A stretch of DNA of 64,000 nucleotides, taken from assembly GCA_020466095.1 (NCBI GenBank), contig CM035807.1:62900650-62964649 (forward strand). Reading direction: 5' to 3'. The notes under the pieces are model-generated. The model was not told where the DNA came from. It saw only the letters and a list, made by a program, of their open reading frames with translations, and did no database searches. This DNA is from Chlorops oryzae (taxonomy: Eukaryota; Arthropoda; Insecta; Diptera; Chloropidae). This document shows positions 1-11,018 of this stretch, one piece after another (within the stretch, counting starts at the first letter, position 1; every line of letters starts with the position of its first letter). The position numbers and the translations under genes were made by a program.

Positions 1-289
1 ACCTGAAAGGCTGAGGTTCGAATCCGGGCGCACACAAGATTAATTTATTTATTTTTATTATTAAAACAAACGAAAATTCATTTCACCTCTAAAGATTTGA
101 AAGAAGAATCAAACAGGTAATTTCATCGTTGTCAAAAAAGGTAGTGAAATGTAAGGGTTGCAGCAACGAATGCCTAAACTTATAAGTTTATTTCTGAATT
201 TAAATACCATAAACTCAGTTTAAACTCACTACTAAAGTCTACTTAAGGTACTAAATTCAGTTTAACGCAATAGTCTGGAAACCATATAA
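1..289. other. Left-edge noncoding DNA with tRNA-like B box
   Basis: Positions 15-25 read GGTTCGAATCC, the Pol III internal B-box / T-loop consensus. The T-stem around it pairs poorly (only the two loop-closing pairs form), and any A box would lie outside the window. It could be the 3' end of a decayed tRNA or of a tRNA-derived SINE. The remainder to about 289 is AT-rich and shows no gene. Confidence 0.3.
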
Positions 290-613
290 GCCTATACAAG
301 AACCACAAGAAAGCTTTGAGCTCTGCCTATTACAGGCAAGACTCAAAGCTAGCCCCAGGAAAGTATTTAAATTTTGCATACCGGTACAACGTAGTGTACC
401 TTAGAGAAGGCATTCTTTTAGTGGCTCAAATGCCAGAAATGCTTATTTAATTGCATGAAGTACCGCGCTCGCAAAATCATTCCACTGCGCACACGGAATT
501 ATCCAATACAAAAATCAGCAAGACTGCAAGATCAACAACAGACGTTGAGCTTTTTGTTAACAGCTGTTAACAGTTAACAACAGTTCAAAAGCAAACTAAA
601 CCCACAGAAATCA

Positions 614-1081
614 AATGTGGGTAAAGCGAAAATAAATAAAACAAAATCTGACGCTAACCCATCGAATGCGTTAAGTGGAAAAAGAGTTGCGGCTCTAAGC
701 ACAGAGCCCACTGAGACCTCTGATACAACAAAGGATGGTGGAGAAAAATCACCAAAACCGCCTTCAGTATATTTTCGAGAGCGTAGCTCAAACAATTCGG
801 TCACGAGCCTGATCCAGTAAATTGGAAAGGAGTCCTTCCACATCATGCCTCTTACTAGAGGAAATGTTCATGAGACCAAAATTCAGGTCAATAACGTAAA
901 TCATTACAGAATTGTCACTTAATTTCTTGACGACAACAAAAAAAGCTACTACACGGATCAGATTAAAAGCAGCAAAGGCCCTAGTGTAGTGACACAATTT
1001 ATTTCGCAAATGCAAAACACACTCCAGGAGTTACTAAGAGCACAAAACCAGTTGCTCCAAATTTTGACTGCACAAAAATGA
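614..1081 (+). pseudogene. Jockey ORF1 (Gag-like) relic, internally deleted
   Basis: The segment 614-820 encodes a lysine/proline-rich stretch ending in YFRERSSNNSVTSLIQ, colinear with ORF1 of the copy at 34950-36386, and is followed at once by a stop. After further decayed ORF1 sequence (PLTRGN, then SSKGPS near 970-985) it jumps straight to the C-terminal segment QNTLQELLRAQNQLLQIL. About 0.7 kb is missing relative to the better copy, which removes the Gag central domain and all zinc knuckles. ORF1 proteins of Jockey elements bind element RNA; this one cannot. The stop TGA at 1079-1081 overlaps the ATG of ORF2. Confidence 0.75.
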
Positions 1082-3415
1082 GTTAACTTATTAAATCCTC
1101 ATGGAACGAATATGTTATAAATCAGCGTAAGCTAGAGTTACCACAATTCCTGGAGGAACGAGTATATTGATTCCTAATAGAATTTAACATTTCCCTGTCG
1201 AACCTTTTGCAAAAAATTACTTCCAAGCGACTTCAGTCTCTATTGAAAGTTGTCGTGCGAATTTCATTTTGTCACCAATATATTGCCCTCCACGATTGTC
1301 AGTGGGCGAAAATCACTTTAATGAATTTTTCAACACCCTTGGAAATACATTTTTAGCAGCAGGCGATTATAATGCAAAACACACCCATTGGGGCTCTCTT
1401 CTGATCTCTCCAAGGGGTAGACAATTACACAAAACACTGGTAAATAGCTCCAGTGCCCTAGGATTTATTTCACCCGGACATCCAACGTATTGGACAACAG
1501 ATCTAAATAAAATACCAGACCTCATAGACTTTGTTATTACAAGAGGTTTGATAATTCGCGAATTTCAACGTCGATTTGCCACGAAATGCCTTCAGATCAT
1601 TGTCTTCTACTAATTGAAGTTTCAGAAAAGATAAGAACAACACGCCCCCTTTTAAGACTGACCACTTAAAAAACGAATACGGTTAATTATAAAAAGTACG
1701 TTGCAACACATATACACTCTGAATATGCAATATATAATGAAAGTCAAATCGATGAAGCGGCAGCAACCCTGAATTCAATATTATTTTCAGCGGCGGAGCA
1801 TTCTACCCCAAAAACATTTGAGCCTGCCGTTAGAAATTTTTATCATACTAATAGTCATATTGAAAAATTATTGCGAGAAAAACGTAGATTGAGAAGAGAG
1901 TGGCAACAACAAAGGTCGCCTGGCAGTAAAGCTAGACTCAATACAGCTTCAAAGCAACTTAAAATCGCTTTTCAAAAAGACCAAGACAGGAAAAACTATA
2001 ATTTCATTTCAAATCTTGCACCTATTAGCACGTCGAAAGGGTCATTTTGGTGAGCTTTTAAAATGAAAAAAATTCACCCATAAAACATAAATCTTCCTTA
2101 AGGGATTCAAGAGGAAATTGGGCAAGAAGTGATGAGGAAAAAGCATCCGTCTTTGCTTTACACTTGTGCGCAATGTTTCTACTAAACCCACCGGCAACTG
2201 GCCATAGATTTCCCCTCTGCGAGGTGGACAACCAAATTACCCCTATAACATTAAATGCCAATGAAATAAAATGAATAATAAACGAAAATTTTTGCGAGAA
2301 AAAATCTCCAGGCTATGACCATATAACCCCAAAAATGATCAGGGGATTACTATACATTTCTCTTGCGTATGGATCACGGCTTTTAAATGCTATTGTGAGC
2401 TTCTCCCACTTCCCTGAGATATGAAAAGAATCGGTCATCATGTTGATACTTAAGCCCGTGAAAGACCCGACGACAGCCAGCTCATATCCCCTGCTTATCT
2501 AAGCTTTTTGAAAAAGCTCGTCTTATATAAATGTCGCCATACATTCACGAGAATAACTTTATCCCTGCTTATCAATTTGGCTTTAGGAAAAAACATGGAA
2601 CTATTGAACAGGTAAATGGAATCAGTCTTGAAATTCGTAACGCCTTCGAAAAAAAAGGAATATTGTTCTGCAATATTCCTAGAAGTGTGGCATGGGGGTC
2701 TGATTTCTAAAGTTAAGTCTCTTCTCCCTCAAACTTTTGACGAAAGTCTTATATCATACCTTCAAAATAGATTCTTTAGAGTAAGAGGTAATGAATTTAT
2801 AACGGATAAATTTGAAATTAAATCAGGAGTCCCGCAAGGCCGTGTATCAGGCCCCTTTCTTTACCTGCTTCTAACAGCCGACATCCCCACTAGTGACAAT
2901 TACGTAATGTCAGCTTTTGCTGACGACACAGCATTAGTAAGCTGCCACCGCGATCCAATCGAAGCATCAAGAATTCTACAAAAGCATATGCAATTGATTG
3001 AAAATTGGCTCTCTACCTGGCGAATTAATGTAAACGAAGGTAAATGTAAACACATTTAATTTACGCTTAGAAGAGGTATAAGCCGCATTTTTCTCCTTAA
3101 AGGAGTCTCCATCCCCCAAGAAATTAGTGTAATCTATTTAGAATTACACTTAGATAAACGATTAACTTGGCGAAAGTACATCGAAGCAAAGCAGACCAAC
3201 GTGAAGCTTCTGGTCTTATGGCATTCAGTTGTGGGGAAATGCCTGCGTATCTTCTAAAGAAATAATCCAAAGAGCTCACCTAAAATCTTCCTACCATGAG
3301 AAACTAAGGAATCACTCGAATCTGCTGGCAAGATGCCTTAAGAATACAATGCATCGAACACGGTTAAGAAGAAAGGTCCTTCCGTCCACTTCTAGTGTTT
3401 TGGAAACATAACACC
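1078..3415 (+). pseudogene. Jockey ORF2 relic (endonuclease and reverse transcriptase)
   Basis: The endonuclease segment 1269-1613 keeps YCPPRLSVGEN and AGDYNAKHTHWGS, typical of apurinic-type (APE) endonucleases of non-LTR elements. The RT segment runs from about 2560 to 3059 with YQFGFRKKHGTIEQVN, SGVPQGRVSGPFLY and the catalytic FADDTA. Between CSAIFLE and VWHGG the motif-A block is missing: the copy at 38100-38150 has an extra seven or so residues here including the first catalytic aspartate. The protein is split by several stops and frameshifts. C-terminal fragments continue to about 3415. Confidence 0.8.
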
Positions 3416-3862
3416 GATACTCTGTTATCTGCAGCTCGCTCGTGCATGTCAGACGTTTGGCCAATTAAGGAATCATACAGATTGAGGCACCTCGCTCGTG
3501 CACGCTCAACGCCCAATGCTCCTAACTACCATCAGAGAAACCGTTCCAGCCAATCAATTTGACGCAACTCGCTCGTGCGTGCCGTACGCTTATCCAACCA
3601 AGGATTCACTTAGCTTGACGCATCTCGCTCGTGCATGTTCAAGAATCATCCTACCATCGGATGCGGTTTAACAGTAATAAGTCCTCAGCAGCCCAGTTTC
3701 TCAAATAGAGGCCCGTTAAAATCAAACAACTATTTATCTATATCTCTGTATAAATAGTTAAGTTATATTTAAGAATTAAGATTCGAAAAATTACTGTTAG
3801 TTCCCAGCCAAAGGAAGATCCAGGAAAGAGAAGCAAAGCTTAAATAAAAAAATACCAAAAAA
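3416..3862 (+). repeat. Jockey 3' UTR with four CTCGCTCGTGC repeats
   Basis: The 11-mer CTCGCTCGTGC occurs at 3435, 3491, 3568 and 3624, spaced 56, 77 and 56 bp, each followed by related GC-richer sequence. It lies between the last ORF2 fragment and the A-rich tail. The 3' UTR of the other Jockey copy (39119-39701) has its own repeated block (CTCCGAC...CCCCGTCGATGACG), so repeated 3' UTRs may be a family trait. Confidence 0.6.
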
Positions 3863-5343
3863 TTTAACAGAAGGACTCGTCATTCCAATTTTTTAATCAT
3901 AGCCAAAAGGTGTTTCGAAGTGAAAAGCCACTAAGATACCAATAATAAAAAAAGAAAAAATATATAAGAAATAGTTTAAAGGGATCCAAAAAAAATGTTT
4001 TTCAAAAAGGGAGAAGAACATGACACCACCTTGGCAGAATAAGACGGGCTCAGGATATTTAATGGAGTAATAAATATAGAAACTAAAAAAAAAAATTTGT
4101 TAAAAATAAAGAAAAGAAATCCTTCAATAGCAAACACGTATATCGATGATATTGTGCTCAAAGACGATATCAACTTGCACTTCGTAAATAAAATAAAAAA
4201 TATCGAACGTAAAAAAGAAAGTTTATTAAAAATTAGTCAAAGGATAAACTTTAACGTAGAGAATAGGCCACTAGGAATTTAGTAGTCTAAACCTCCACTA
4301 AAAACAAATGAAAACATATATTTAATAACTTATTTTCATACCGAAAGGGTAGAAATATTAAATGAGAAAAATAATTCAAGACAAGACATTCAAGATGAAG
4401 AATGCAGTGAAGGCGAAGATAGAACCTGCGTTTTTGAATTTCTATGGCGTTTCATTCTAAAATTTTTTTAACTCTTCAGCAGAAAGAAAGCCATTTGGTT
4501 TTATCGGTTTCACAACTGTCGTAACAGAAGAAAAGAAGTAATAATAACATATAGAAAATTAAATTATCTTGAGACAACGCTTAATCATAACGAACCAGAC
4601 TCAATGTCATACAACGCACTAAGTCCGTTTGTTGTAAAGAAAGTTGATACAAAATTTATAAGGCGAGAATGTTTAGTAAAATCTACTGACAACGATAAGC
4701 ACTTCAAAAGACTGGAACTACTTTTCAAGGAAACAGAGAGCCAAGGCAAAATTATTGACCCTGTAGAAAAAAAATGAACAGAGGAAAAATGAAAAGAGGA
4801 TATATATTTTTGTTTTGCTTTTTGTTCCCCCTCGCTAACAAACAAAACGGACAAAAAGAAGAAAAAGAAATAGAAGAATAATAAGTATGCAATACGATTG
4901 AAAGAAAGTATGAGTACATCTCATGAAAACTAAATTTAATTATAATTCTTATCATTAACAAAAAACAAAGTAAATAAAACTATAAACGCAAATTCAACCA
5001 CCCTAAAAGAGGGGGAAGGGAATGGCTAAAATATCCAGATAGTTTTAAGGATTCAACAAAAAATTAGAATGGGTCATAATCATCTTCACTAAAGAAAATG
5101 AATTTCATATTAAAAAGTTTATCGATTTAAACAAGCCTGAAAGTATGCACGGCCATGTGGAAATAATTAAATGAGAGATATTTTTCAAATCAATAGTACA
5201 ACAGAAAATTTTGAGAAGCAAAAATGTATACAATAATTACAATTCGGTTTATGTTTAAAACGAACCCATAATATATCAGATAATCTAAAGAATTTAAAAA
5301 TAAACGTAAATTTGCAAATAAGAGAAGCATAAATGTTAACCAA
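3863..5343 (+). other. AT-rich interior of a Gypsy-type relic, no identifiable gene
   Basis: The first bases (TTTAACAGAAGGACTCGTCATTCC) resemble DNA near the 3' end of LTR A at about 6950-6975, which hints that J1 landed in a 5' LTR. Short open stretches read to the right (4097-4282, and about 4430-4770 in a frame with one stop) are lysine-, asparagine- and phenylalanine-rich. I recognise no domain in them. They could be remains of a gag or env-like ORF, but this is not shown. Confidence 0.3.
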
Positions 5344-5346
5344 TTA

Positions 5347-5829
5347 TAGCACTGACAGACGTAGTCATTTTACACCATGATGGTGTGAAGTCTAGGTGAC
5401 ACACATATGTATTTCTCAAAAGTCTACCTTAGCTAACATAGAATTTTTCTAGACTTCACACTACATTGAAAGGGAGGATTTATTGTGGACTTCTTAGATT
5501 GATATGGTAACACTGCACAAAATTAAACGAATAATTGATTATTTTATCGGAAATCAGATGTTTAAATTTCTAGTTTCAAGTAATTTATGCAAAATGCATG
5601 AAATTAATTCCATCGTATGGATTTATATAACAAACAGACGATATTTCCATAGACTCTTTTGAGATAAAATCGAGGCTAAATGCTACCAAAATGTTTTTAT
5701 TGTTTTTCAGCTGTTTTAAAGAAGTCCACAATAGAAATCCACAATCAATTATAGTGTGTCACCCCAACATAGACTTTTTCCATTGTAGTATGAAGTCTAT
5801 AGACTTTATACATATGTCTGTCAATGCTA
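5347..5829. mobile_element. PIF/Harbinger-like MITE (483 bp)
   Basis: Ends are imperfect inverted repeats TAGCACTGACAGAC (left) and GTCTGTCAATGCTA (right), flanked on both sides by TTA (5344-5346 and 5830-5832). A 3-bp TTA/TAA duplication is characteristic of PIF/Harbinger. The inverted repeat is long: AGTCTA-type sequence near both ends and the block around 5473-5492 pairs with its complement around 5724-5745. No transposase coding is present, so it would depend on an autonomous relative. Confidence 0.7.
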
Positions 5830-5832
5830 TTA

Positions 5833-6189
5833 GACAAAAAATTTTGTAAATGTGTTAATTAATAATTCCGAACATGTTTCAAAAAATATTTTTAGGAAAT
5901 GTTCCTTTATATTTTTTGGAAAACTTTTAAGATCGCAGATTTAAGGTATCTCATCGAAACACGGAGACCACACAAAACAACAGCTACGCAGCAAGAAAAC
6001 AGCAGAAATTAAACTTAAATCTGTAACAGGCGACGCTGATTAGTCTACAAGCAACAAACGTATAATCATCACAGCAGATATTGACAACATATGGAAAGGT
6101 TTAACTACGGGAACAAATAATAACTTTCCAGCGCAACAGGCCCTTGTTCTGAGCCAAGATGTTCGTGACTTCCTGAAAGAGGGGAAGGA
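5833..6189 (+). other. Gypsy-type 3' noncoding region with polypurine tract
   Basis: This stretch aligns by eye with 28050-28342 and with 43000-43864, which precede related LTRs. It ends with the purine run GAAAGAGGGGAAGGA directly before TGTTGTG, the polypurine tract that would prime plus-strand DNA synthesis. The shared GTTCGTGACTTCCTGA / GATCGTGACTTGCCGA just upstream supports common descent. Confidence 0.6.
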
Positions 6190-7010
6190 TGTTGTGTTTC
6201 ACAACAGCACAAACAGTTCGTCCACTCATTTCTTGATCAACAGAAGAGTGCAACAACAAAACAATTAACGCCGAGAATTTAAAACAAGCACAAAAAGGTA
6301 ATCCTTACGTAAGCAATCAAAGCCAACATCACCAGGAAAGCGATCTGTTGGGGCGAACCAGCAGTAGAACGTTAGGAAATGAGTCAGCGAGTCAGCAAAA
6401 GTAACTGCATAAACTGACCTATGCCAAGAACAACAACAACAACAACAGGTCATAGCTTAAGGCCAAAATTAAGCTGACGATAGCGGAAATAAGCAATGGG
6501 CAATAGCAACAACAACAATCAAGTTGACCCAGAAGAATGTGTGGCAATAAACGTTATTGACAAAGCACCCGTATTACTCCGTATTACAACAACAACAAGT
6601 ATTACTCAAGAATGCATCAACGCGGAAGAAGAACTAGGTCAGTGCGATAACAGCAACCAGCTGATGATATAGAAGGACGAAGAGACGCAGAAAATCACTT
6701 TGGAAATTACCAACTTTAAGAAAGTGCATGAAAATCACTTTATGATTATAAAAGCTGATCATCGATCTATGGAAGAGGACTTAGCTTGCAACTACGAAGA
6801 GAATCGGTGGATCTCAAATTAAGCGCACCTACTCACGAGCCAGGACTTAAAGTGTGGATATCCGTGTTGGCTAGGGATTCGGGTAGTTAAGTGAGCTAGG
6901 ATAGGACACTGTAATCTTTTAATGAAATTAAATAAAGAGTTCTAATCAAATTTTAACAAAAGGACTTTTCATTCCTGCTCAGCTTAGACGCCTTTCCCAA
7001 CGCTTCACCA
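6190..7010 (+). repeat. LTR A of Gypsy-type family G
   Basis: It starts TGTTGTG after a polypurine tract and ends near CGCTTCACCA. U3 holds CAA trinucleotide runs (6248-6262, 6429-6448, 6509-6517, 6587-6597). A TATA-like TATAAAAG lies at 6747-6754, followed by CTATGGAAGAGGACTT and an AATAAA near 6930. The order matches LTR B (28343-29232). It is probably the 3' LTR of the relic at 3863-6189, whose gag-pol is missing. Confidence 0.65.
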
Positions 7011-7989
7011 TTACCATGATTTTAACAGTAACCAAATTGGTGATTTGGAAATATATTATTTTCTGATATAAATGGAGTCAATTTTAAGAGCAGTACTTTT
7101 TCGAAAAGTTTTGAAATGCATGGGAGAAGGCTAATTTGTCTATAGCACGACACAATTCTCGCGTTCTTTACAGTCTTTGGGATCATTTTAATTAAAAAGG
7201 ATTTTGCAATTCAGGAAAGTATTTGAGCTTTATCTTCGTTGCTCCACGACCAATTTCCTTGAGGGTCTCTGATAGGGGACTCGCCTAGTTTAGACAAATT
7301 AAGGTATTTACCAGAGATCTTAAATAACTATTAGATTTTTTTCCAAATCAAAAAAATTGCATTTAAAACGACGAAAATTTCTTACGCTAGCGATAATACG
7401 TATGATTGGGATTTTGTTTGTTTTTCGTTGCTCAAAACGTTTATTTCTTGATAAATATTTTTACGTTGCCTTATAACTATTATGAGTCAGGAAAAAGAAT
7501 TTCCCTTGCTCATAATATTATTCGTTCAATAAATATTTTTTACGTTGCTTCTAAACGGTTATGAATGGGAAAAATACATTTACGTTTTTTATAAGCTTAT
7601 ATTTTCACTAATTAGTTTTTACTTTATTTCGAAAAGAGGAATTATATATGCATTGTGGTATACTGGTGATACTGTTCTACTGATATCATTAATAGCGCTG
7701 CTGATCGCGGTCGTTATTATGTAACGTAAAACCAATTTATTTACAAATAAATGTTATAAGCAAAGGGGAAAAATTTTTCTCATTCAAAATTGTTATAAGG
7801 CAACGTAAAAATTACTTATCGAACAATTAGGGTTATGAGGAACGGAAAAAATATTTTTTCCTCAATAAATGTCATAAAAGAATGAAAAACATTTTCATTG
7901 TTTGAAATTTTCATCTTAAAATAAATTTTTTTTATGCAAACCTTAATAGTTACAGTCCACTTTTTTCCCTTATTTCTGATAACTGCTGT
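7011..7989. repeat. AT-rich region with foldback repeats
   Basis: ATTTTTACGTTGCCTTATAAC at about 7466 recurs inverted as GTTATAAGGCAACGTAAAAAT at about 7791. Related words (TTACGTTGC, AATAAATATTTTT, GGTTATGA) are scattered in both orientations across 7430-7870. This looks like a decayed MITE or foldback element with subterminal repeats. No TSD or transposase could be identified, and 7011-7380 shows nothing recognisable. Confidence 0.45.
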
Positions 7990-8947
7990 GTCTCTGATAT
8001 TTACTTGCTTTCTATAAAGAATATTTTTACAAAGCCTGTGGAAATAATTTCGAGACGTAGCTCCTGTACTCATTTATTCGTTTGTTTCAGCTTTATATCG
8101 AAGCCCTGAAACAGGGGATCTGTATTGCTGCCTTTCGCGCCTGAGCCTACGTTTGTCTAAGACAAGCCTTTCTATGTCATGACTTCAATTTGGGGGATTC
8201 TTATTATAATTTGTTGGACTAAGCGTTGACTGCTCCGTCGCTGCCTGGAAGTAAGTCCTACATTTCATTCAGAAAAAATTGGTTTTTTTGATAGATTAAA
8301 GAAGAGTGGTCGGAAGAAAGATCGAAAACTATTTTGGCTATAAATCGTGATCTATCCACTCCTTTCACAATGGCAAAGTCAATGTTTTATGGGATTTTTG
8401 TTGGATCAGAGGGCCAGTTTGGTGGTTGTCTCGGTGATCAAAAATCCAGCCTCTCCAAGCTATTTGTAAAAGTATGATACATTAGTCTTTCTTTTGGACT
8501 TATAAGTCGAGACCCCCAGTGCATATGTTGAGCATTGAAAACTCCAGCTGCGAAGAATTTGCTTCCTAGAGTATCGAGGAAACCCTTAAACTGTTTTTGT
8601 GTGACCTAGAAGCGAGGAGGACAGTAGACAGAAAATAATGGCAAATTACTACAACGATTTTATTAAGAAATGGATGTTGCCATTAGAAAATTTGAGGCAT
8701 ATGACTCAAGGGAAGAGTTTTTAATCCTCCATCGAACTTAAATCGCTGTTCCACCATGCGCTTTTCCATCAGGGTGGTTTGTTTGGTAGAATCGATATCC
8801 CGGTATGGAAAAATTGTTTTCATCAGTTAAGTGTGTCTCTGCTAAAAGCATGACATCGATAGAATTACTTAAGAGAAAATAAGCTAACTTGGTTTAGTGT
8901 TGGCGAACGCCGTGTGCATTCCATGAGCATATGATAGGTGAGTTCAT
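7990..8947 (-). pseudogene. Jockey ORF2 endonuclease relic
   Basis: From the overlapping ATG at 8947 the reversed strand gives degenerate matches to the APE-type endonuclease of the better Jockey copy: a DVMLLAETHLT-like block near 8820-8870, a PPR...TLGSKFFAAG-like block near 8540-8620 and a LRRERQQYRSP-like block near 8090-8160. It is broken in all frames, and no RT domain follows. Confidence 0.6.
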
Positions 8948-9890
8948 TTTTTAGAAATGAGTATTTGGAGCATCTCATTTTGCGCTCGGACTAGCTCTTG
9001 AAGTGTAATCTGCATAAATTTCATAAATTGAGTCATGCATTGTGTCAAACTGAAAGTCATGGTTTCCAAATTTTTGCTATGGGACTGATATGGAATTTGA
9101 AAGTTGGTTGTACCTATCTTTAGAGCACTAGCATAGGACATACCTGGATTAGCTAAAGTATTTTCAGTAGCTTTTTCGTTTGCAGGATCCCCAAGAAAAA
9201 ACATTTTATTTTAAGGATAACATGCAGTTTGATTGTGCTGCAATAAACGGCTCTTTAGTTCTTTATAAATTTGGCATCCTCTGTAATTTGCAATGTGGTC
9301 ACCCCCGTAGTTGCTTAACTTCTTTAAATTTTCTTCATTGTTACCTTTAAAAGTCCAGTTGGAAGAATGATGGATTTCTCCACATACCACACGTACCACA
9401 CGCTTAAGAGGCTCCTTAACAACAATTGCACGGTATAAATGGTACCACAATTTATATATTGGATGCGTTTCATTTTTAGTTTTTTTTTGTAACTTTAAAC
9501 TGTACGCAAAGTGTTTAACTTTTATTATTGGCTAAGGAAGCTTTTTTCTATTAGATACGATAATAATAGATTTAACTTGGAATCCATTCTCTTCAAGCCC
9601 TTGCTTTATTTCAGATATTGAAATACCCGATTTCAGACTCTTTATTGCAACGGGCAGACCTTCGCTACTTTCTGGAAAGTATAGAAGCTCTTTTTCTTTT
9701 CATCAAAGTTCATTGTAACAAGCCGATATTTGCTTTCAATAAAGACCTGCATTTTGGTCTCATGGATGTTTCCCCTAGTTTGCGGAAAAATATGGAATGA
9801 CTTTTTACCTATTTTTTGAGTTAGGTCTGCTACCAAGTGTTAAGTGTGGGCTCTTTCCTCTGAAATTAAACTCTATATATTCTCAATTTT
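8944..9890 (-). pseudogene. Jockey ORF1 (Gag-like) relic
   Basis: Fragments on the minus strand match ORF1 of the copy at 34950-36386 in order: FPQTRGNIHETKMQV (9642-9836), VKEPLKRVVRVVCGEIHHS with one decayed zinc knuckle and NYRGCQIYKELKSRL (9211-9450), then SYASALKIG and QELVRAQNEMLQILISKK (8944-9204). Several knuckle cysteines are gone (SNYGG where the better copy has SNCGG). The stop TGA overlaps the ATG of ORF2 (8945-8947), as in the other copies. Confidence 0.75.
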
Positions 9891-10494
9891 ATACCTTTTT
9901 CTTATATGCGAGACCTTACGACTTCAATTTTCACTTGATTCGAATCACTCCAATTTTATCGAGGTAAGTTTTAGTTCATACAAAACTTCAAAATACACAC
10001 AATATCGAGTCTCTGCTCTTTTCTAAGTTAGTTTTAATTCGTACAATACTTCACGATACACACAATATAGATTCTTTGCTTCTTTGCTCCTTTAACTAAA
10101 GATAATATAATAACTTCACCAATTTACTTGGGCGTCTCTGCTCCGTTTCTTTCGCTTTAGTAACACGCTAATACTTTAATCAGTAAACTTGCTGCCACTA
10201 GCTTACTGTAAAAAATCGCACCTATTTATAAGTAACGGCTTGGTTCGCCACCGCGAACTCTGCTGCAGTCTCTTATTTTGCGACCTCAGCGATCTTCTCA
10301 TGCAGTCCAATTGCAGCCTGCATTCTCACTTTTTCCGTAATTTGCTTGTCTCACATTTCCGTGCGTACCGTCTTGACCTCTTTCTTTCCAATGTCTGCTT
10401 ACGGGTACGTTGTTTCACTGACCCGTATTCGCTGTGAAGCTTAATGCTTGCAGTGAGCCCTTGACCATGACAAACATGTACATGCTCACAACAT
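9890..10494 (-). repeat. 3' LTR of a minus-strand LTR retrotransposon
   Basis: On the minus strand the run CAAAACAAAAGGGGGG (polypurine tract) is followed within a few bases by TGTTGTGAGCATG, the likely LTR start near 10494. A promoter-like TTATAAATAGG lies at about 10207-10217. The 3' part contains a duplicated block of about 65 bp (9960-10025 and 10027-10090). The distal end is uncertain because it abuts the Jockey relic. Confidence 0.5.
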
Positions 10495-11018
10495 TCCGCC
10501 CCCCTTTTGTTTTGATGGGTCCGCATTCATACGGACTGGTTTGTTGTTTCGAGAGAGGTTTGTGTTGGTGCGATTGGTCTCGGTTGTTGGGGCTGCACTT
10601 CAGTGTAATTTCTTAGACGTAGTATTTTCCTACTGCTTGACACGCTCCTACGACTTGTACATGCATCGTCAACCATGGAACTCATTGTGACATCAGAGAT
10701 GCAGGCTGTCAGTTGTCTTGCCATTTTGGCACTATTTTGTGCGAAGGTGCTTATCGGCATTGGTTCCCATCTATGGGGCCCTCTGTCCTTGTTGCATTTT
10801 GAAGCCATTGACTTGTTTTGCTGTATGATTTGGCCCTTGGCTTTGTCGTATGTTGCTTTATTCGTTAATTTTTGTGGCCTTGGCATTGGTTGAACAAACT
10901 CCATTTGACTTTGAATATTGCCGGCCAAGGCAATTCGGCCCTTGTTTATTATAGTCCCACGTGACGGGCACATATCGCCACTGTTCGCGCCGTGTATATT
11001 CCGGATTTTTCGCTGCAA
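10495..11018 (-). pseudogene. C-terminal ORF of the minus-strand LTR element, unassigned
   Basis: A 163-aa open frame (11018 to 10527) ends just before the polypurine tract, as the last ORF of an LTR retrotransposon does. It is rich in Pro, Gln, Ser and Arg, with no membrane segment, no zinc finger and no catalytic motif I can recognise. It may be the end of a pol polyprotein. The superfamily (Gypsy, Bel/Pao or Copia) cannot be decided, and nothing upstream in this frame is recognisable, so the element is 5'-truncated. Confidence 0.4.

Larger units (their letters stand above)
290..3862 (+). mobile_element. Decayed Jockey-type non-LTR retrotransposon, copy J1
   Basis: ORF1- and ORF2-like fragments follow in the same order as in the better copy at 34568-39701. 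The ATGA overlap between ORF1 stop and ORF2 start is kept at 1078-1081. The 3' end is A-rich (3845-3862), and the preceding TACTGTTAGTTC resembles the 3' UTR of the better copy. The 5' boundary near 290 is a weak guess from resemblance to the DNA just before ORF1 in the other copy. Many frameshifts and stops make it inactive. Confidence 0.75.
7990..9890 (-). mobile_element. Decayed Jockey-type non-LTR retrotransposon, copy J2
   Basis: Read leftwards, this holds ORF1 and then ORF2 endonuclease fragments of the same Jockey family as 34568-39701. It stops near 7990, before the reverse transcriptase. The 5' part of ORF1 is lost near 9890, where another LTR element abuts. It is therefore truncated at both ends and carries frameshifts throughout. 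Confidence 0.75.

Noticed and set aside
15..25. tRNA gene suggested by GGTTCGAATCC
   Set aside because: The T-stem does not pair beyond two bases and the rest of the gene would be outside the window; kept only as a B-box-like site.
10189..10893. Short plus-strand frames with signal-peptide-like hydrophobic starts
   Set aside because: They lie opposite the minus-strand LTR element and its last ORF. The hydrophobicity follows from the T-rich strand.
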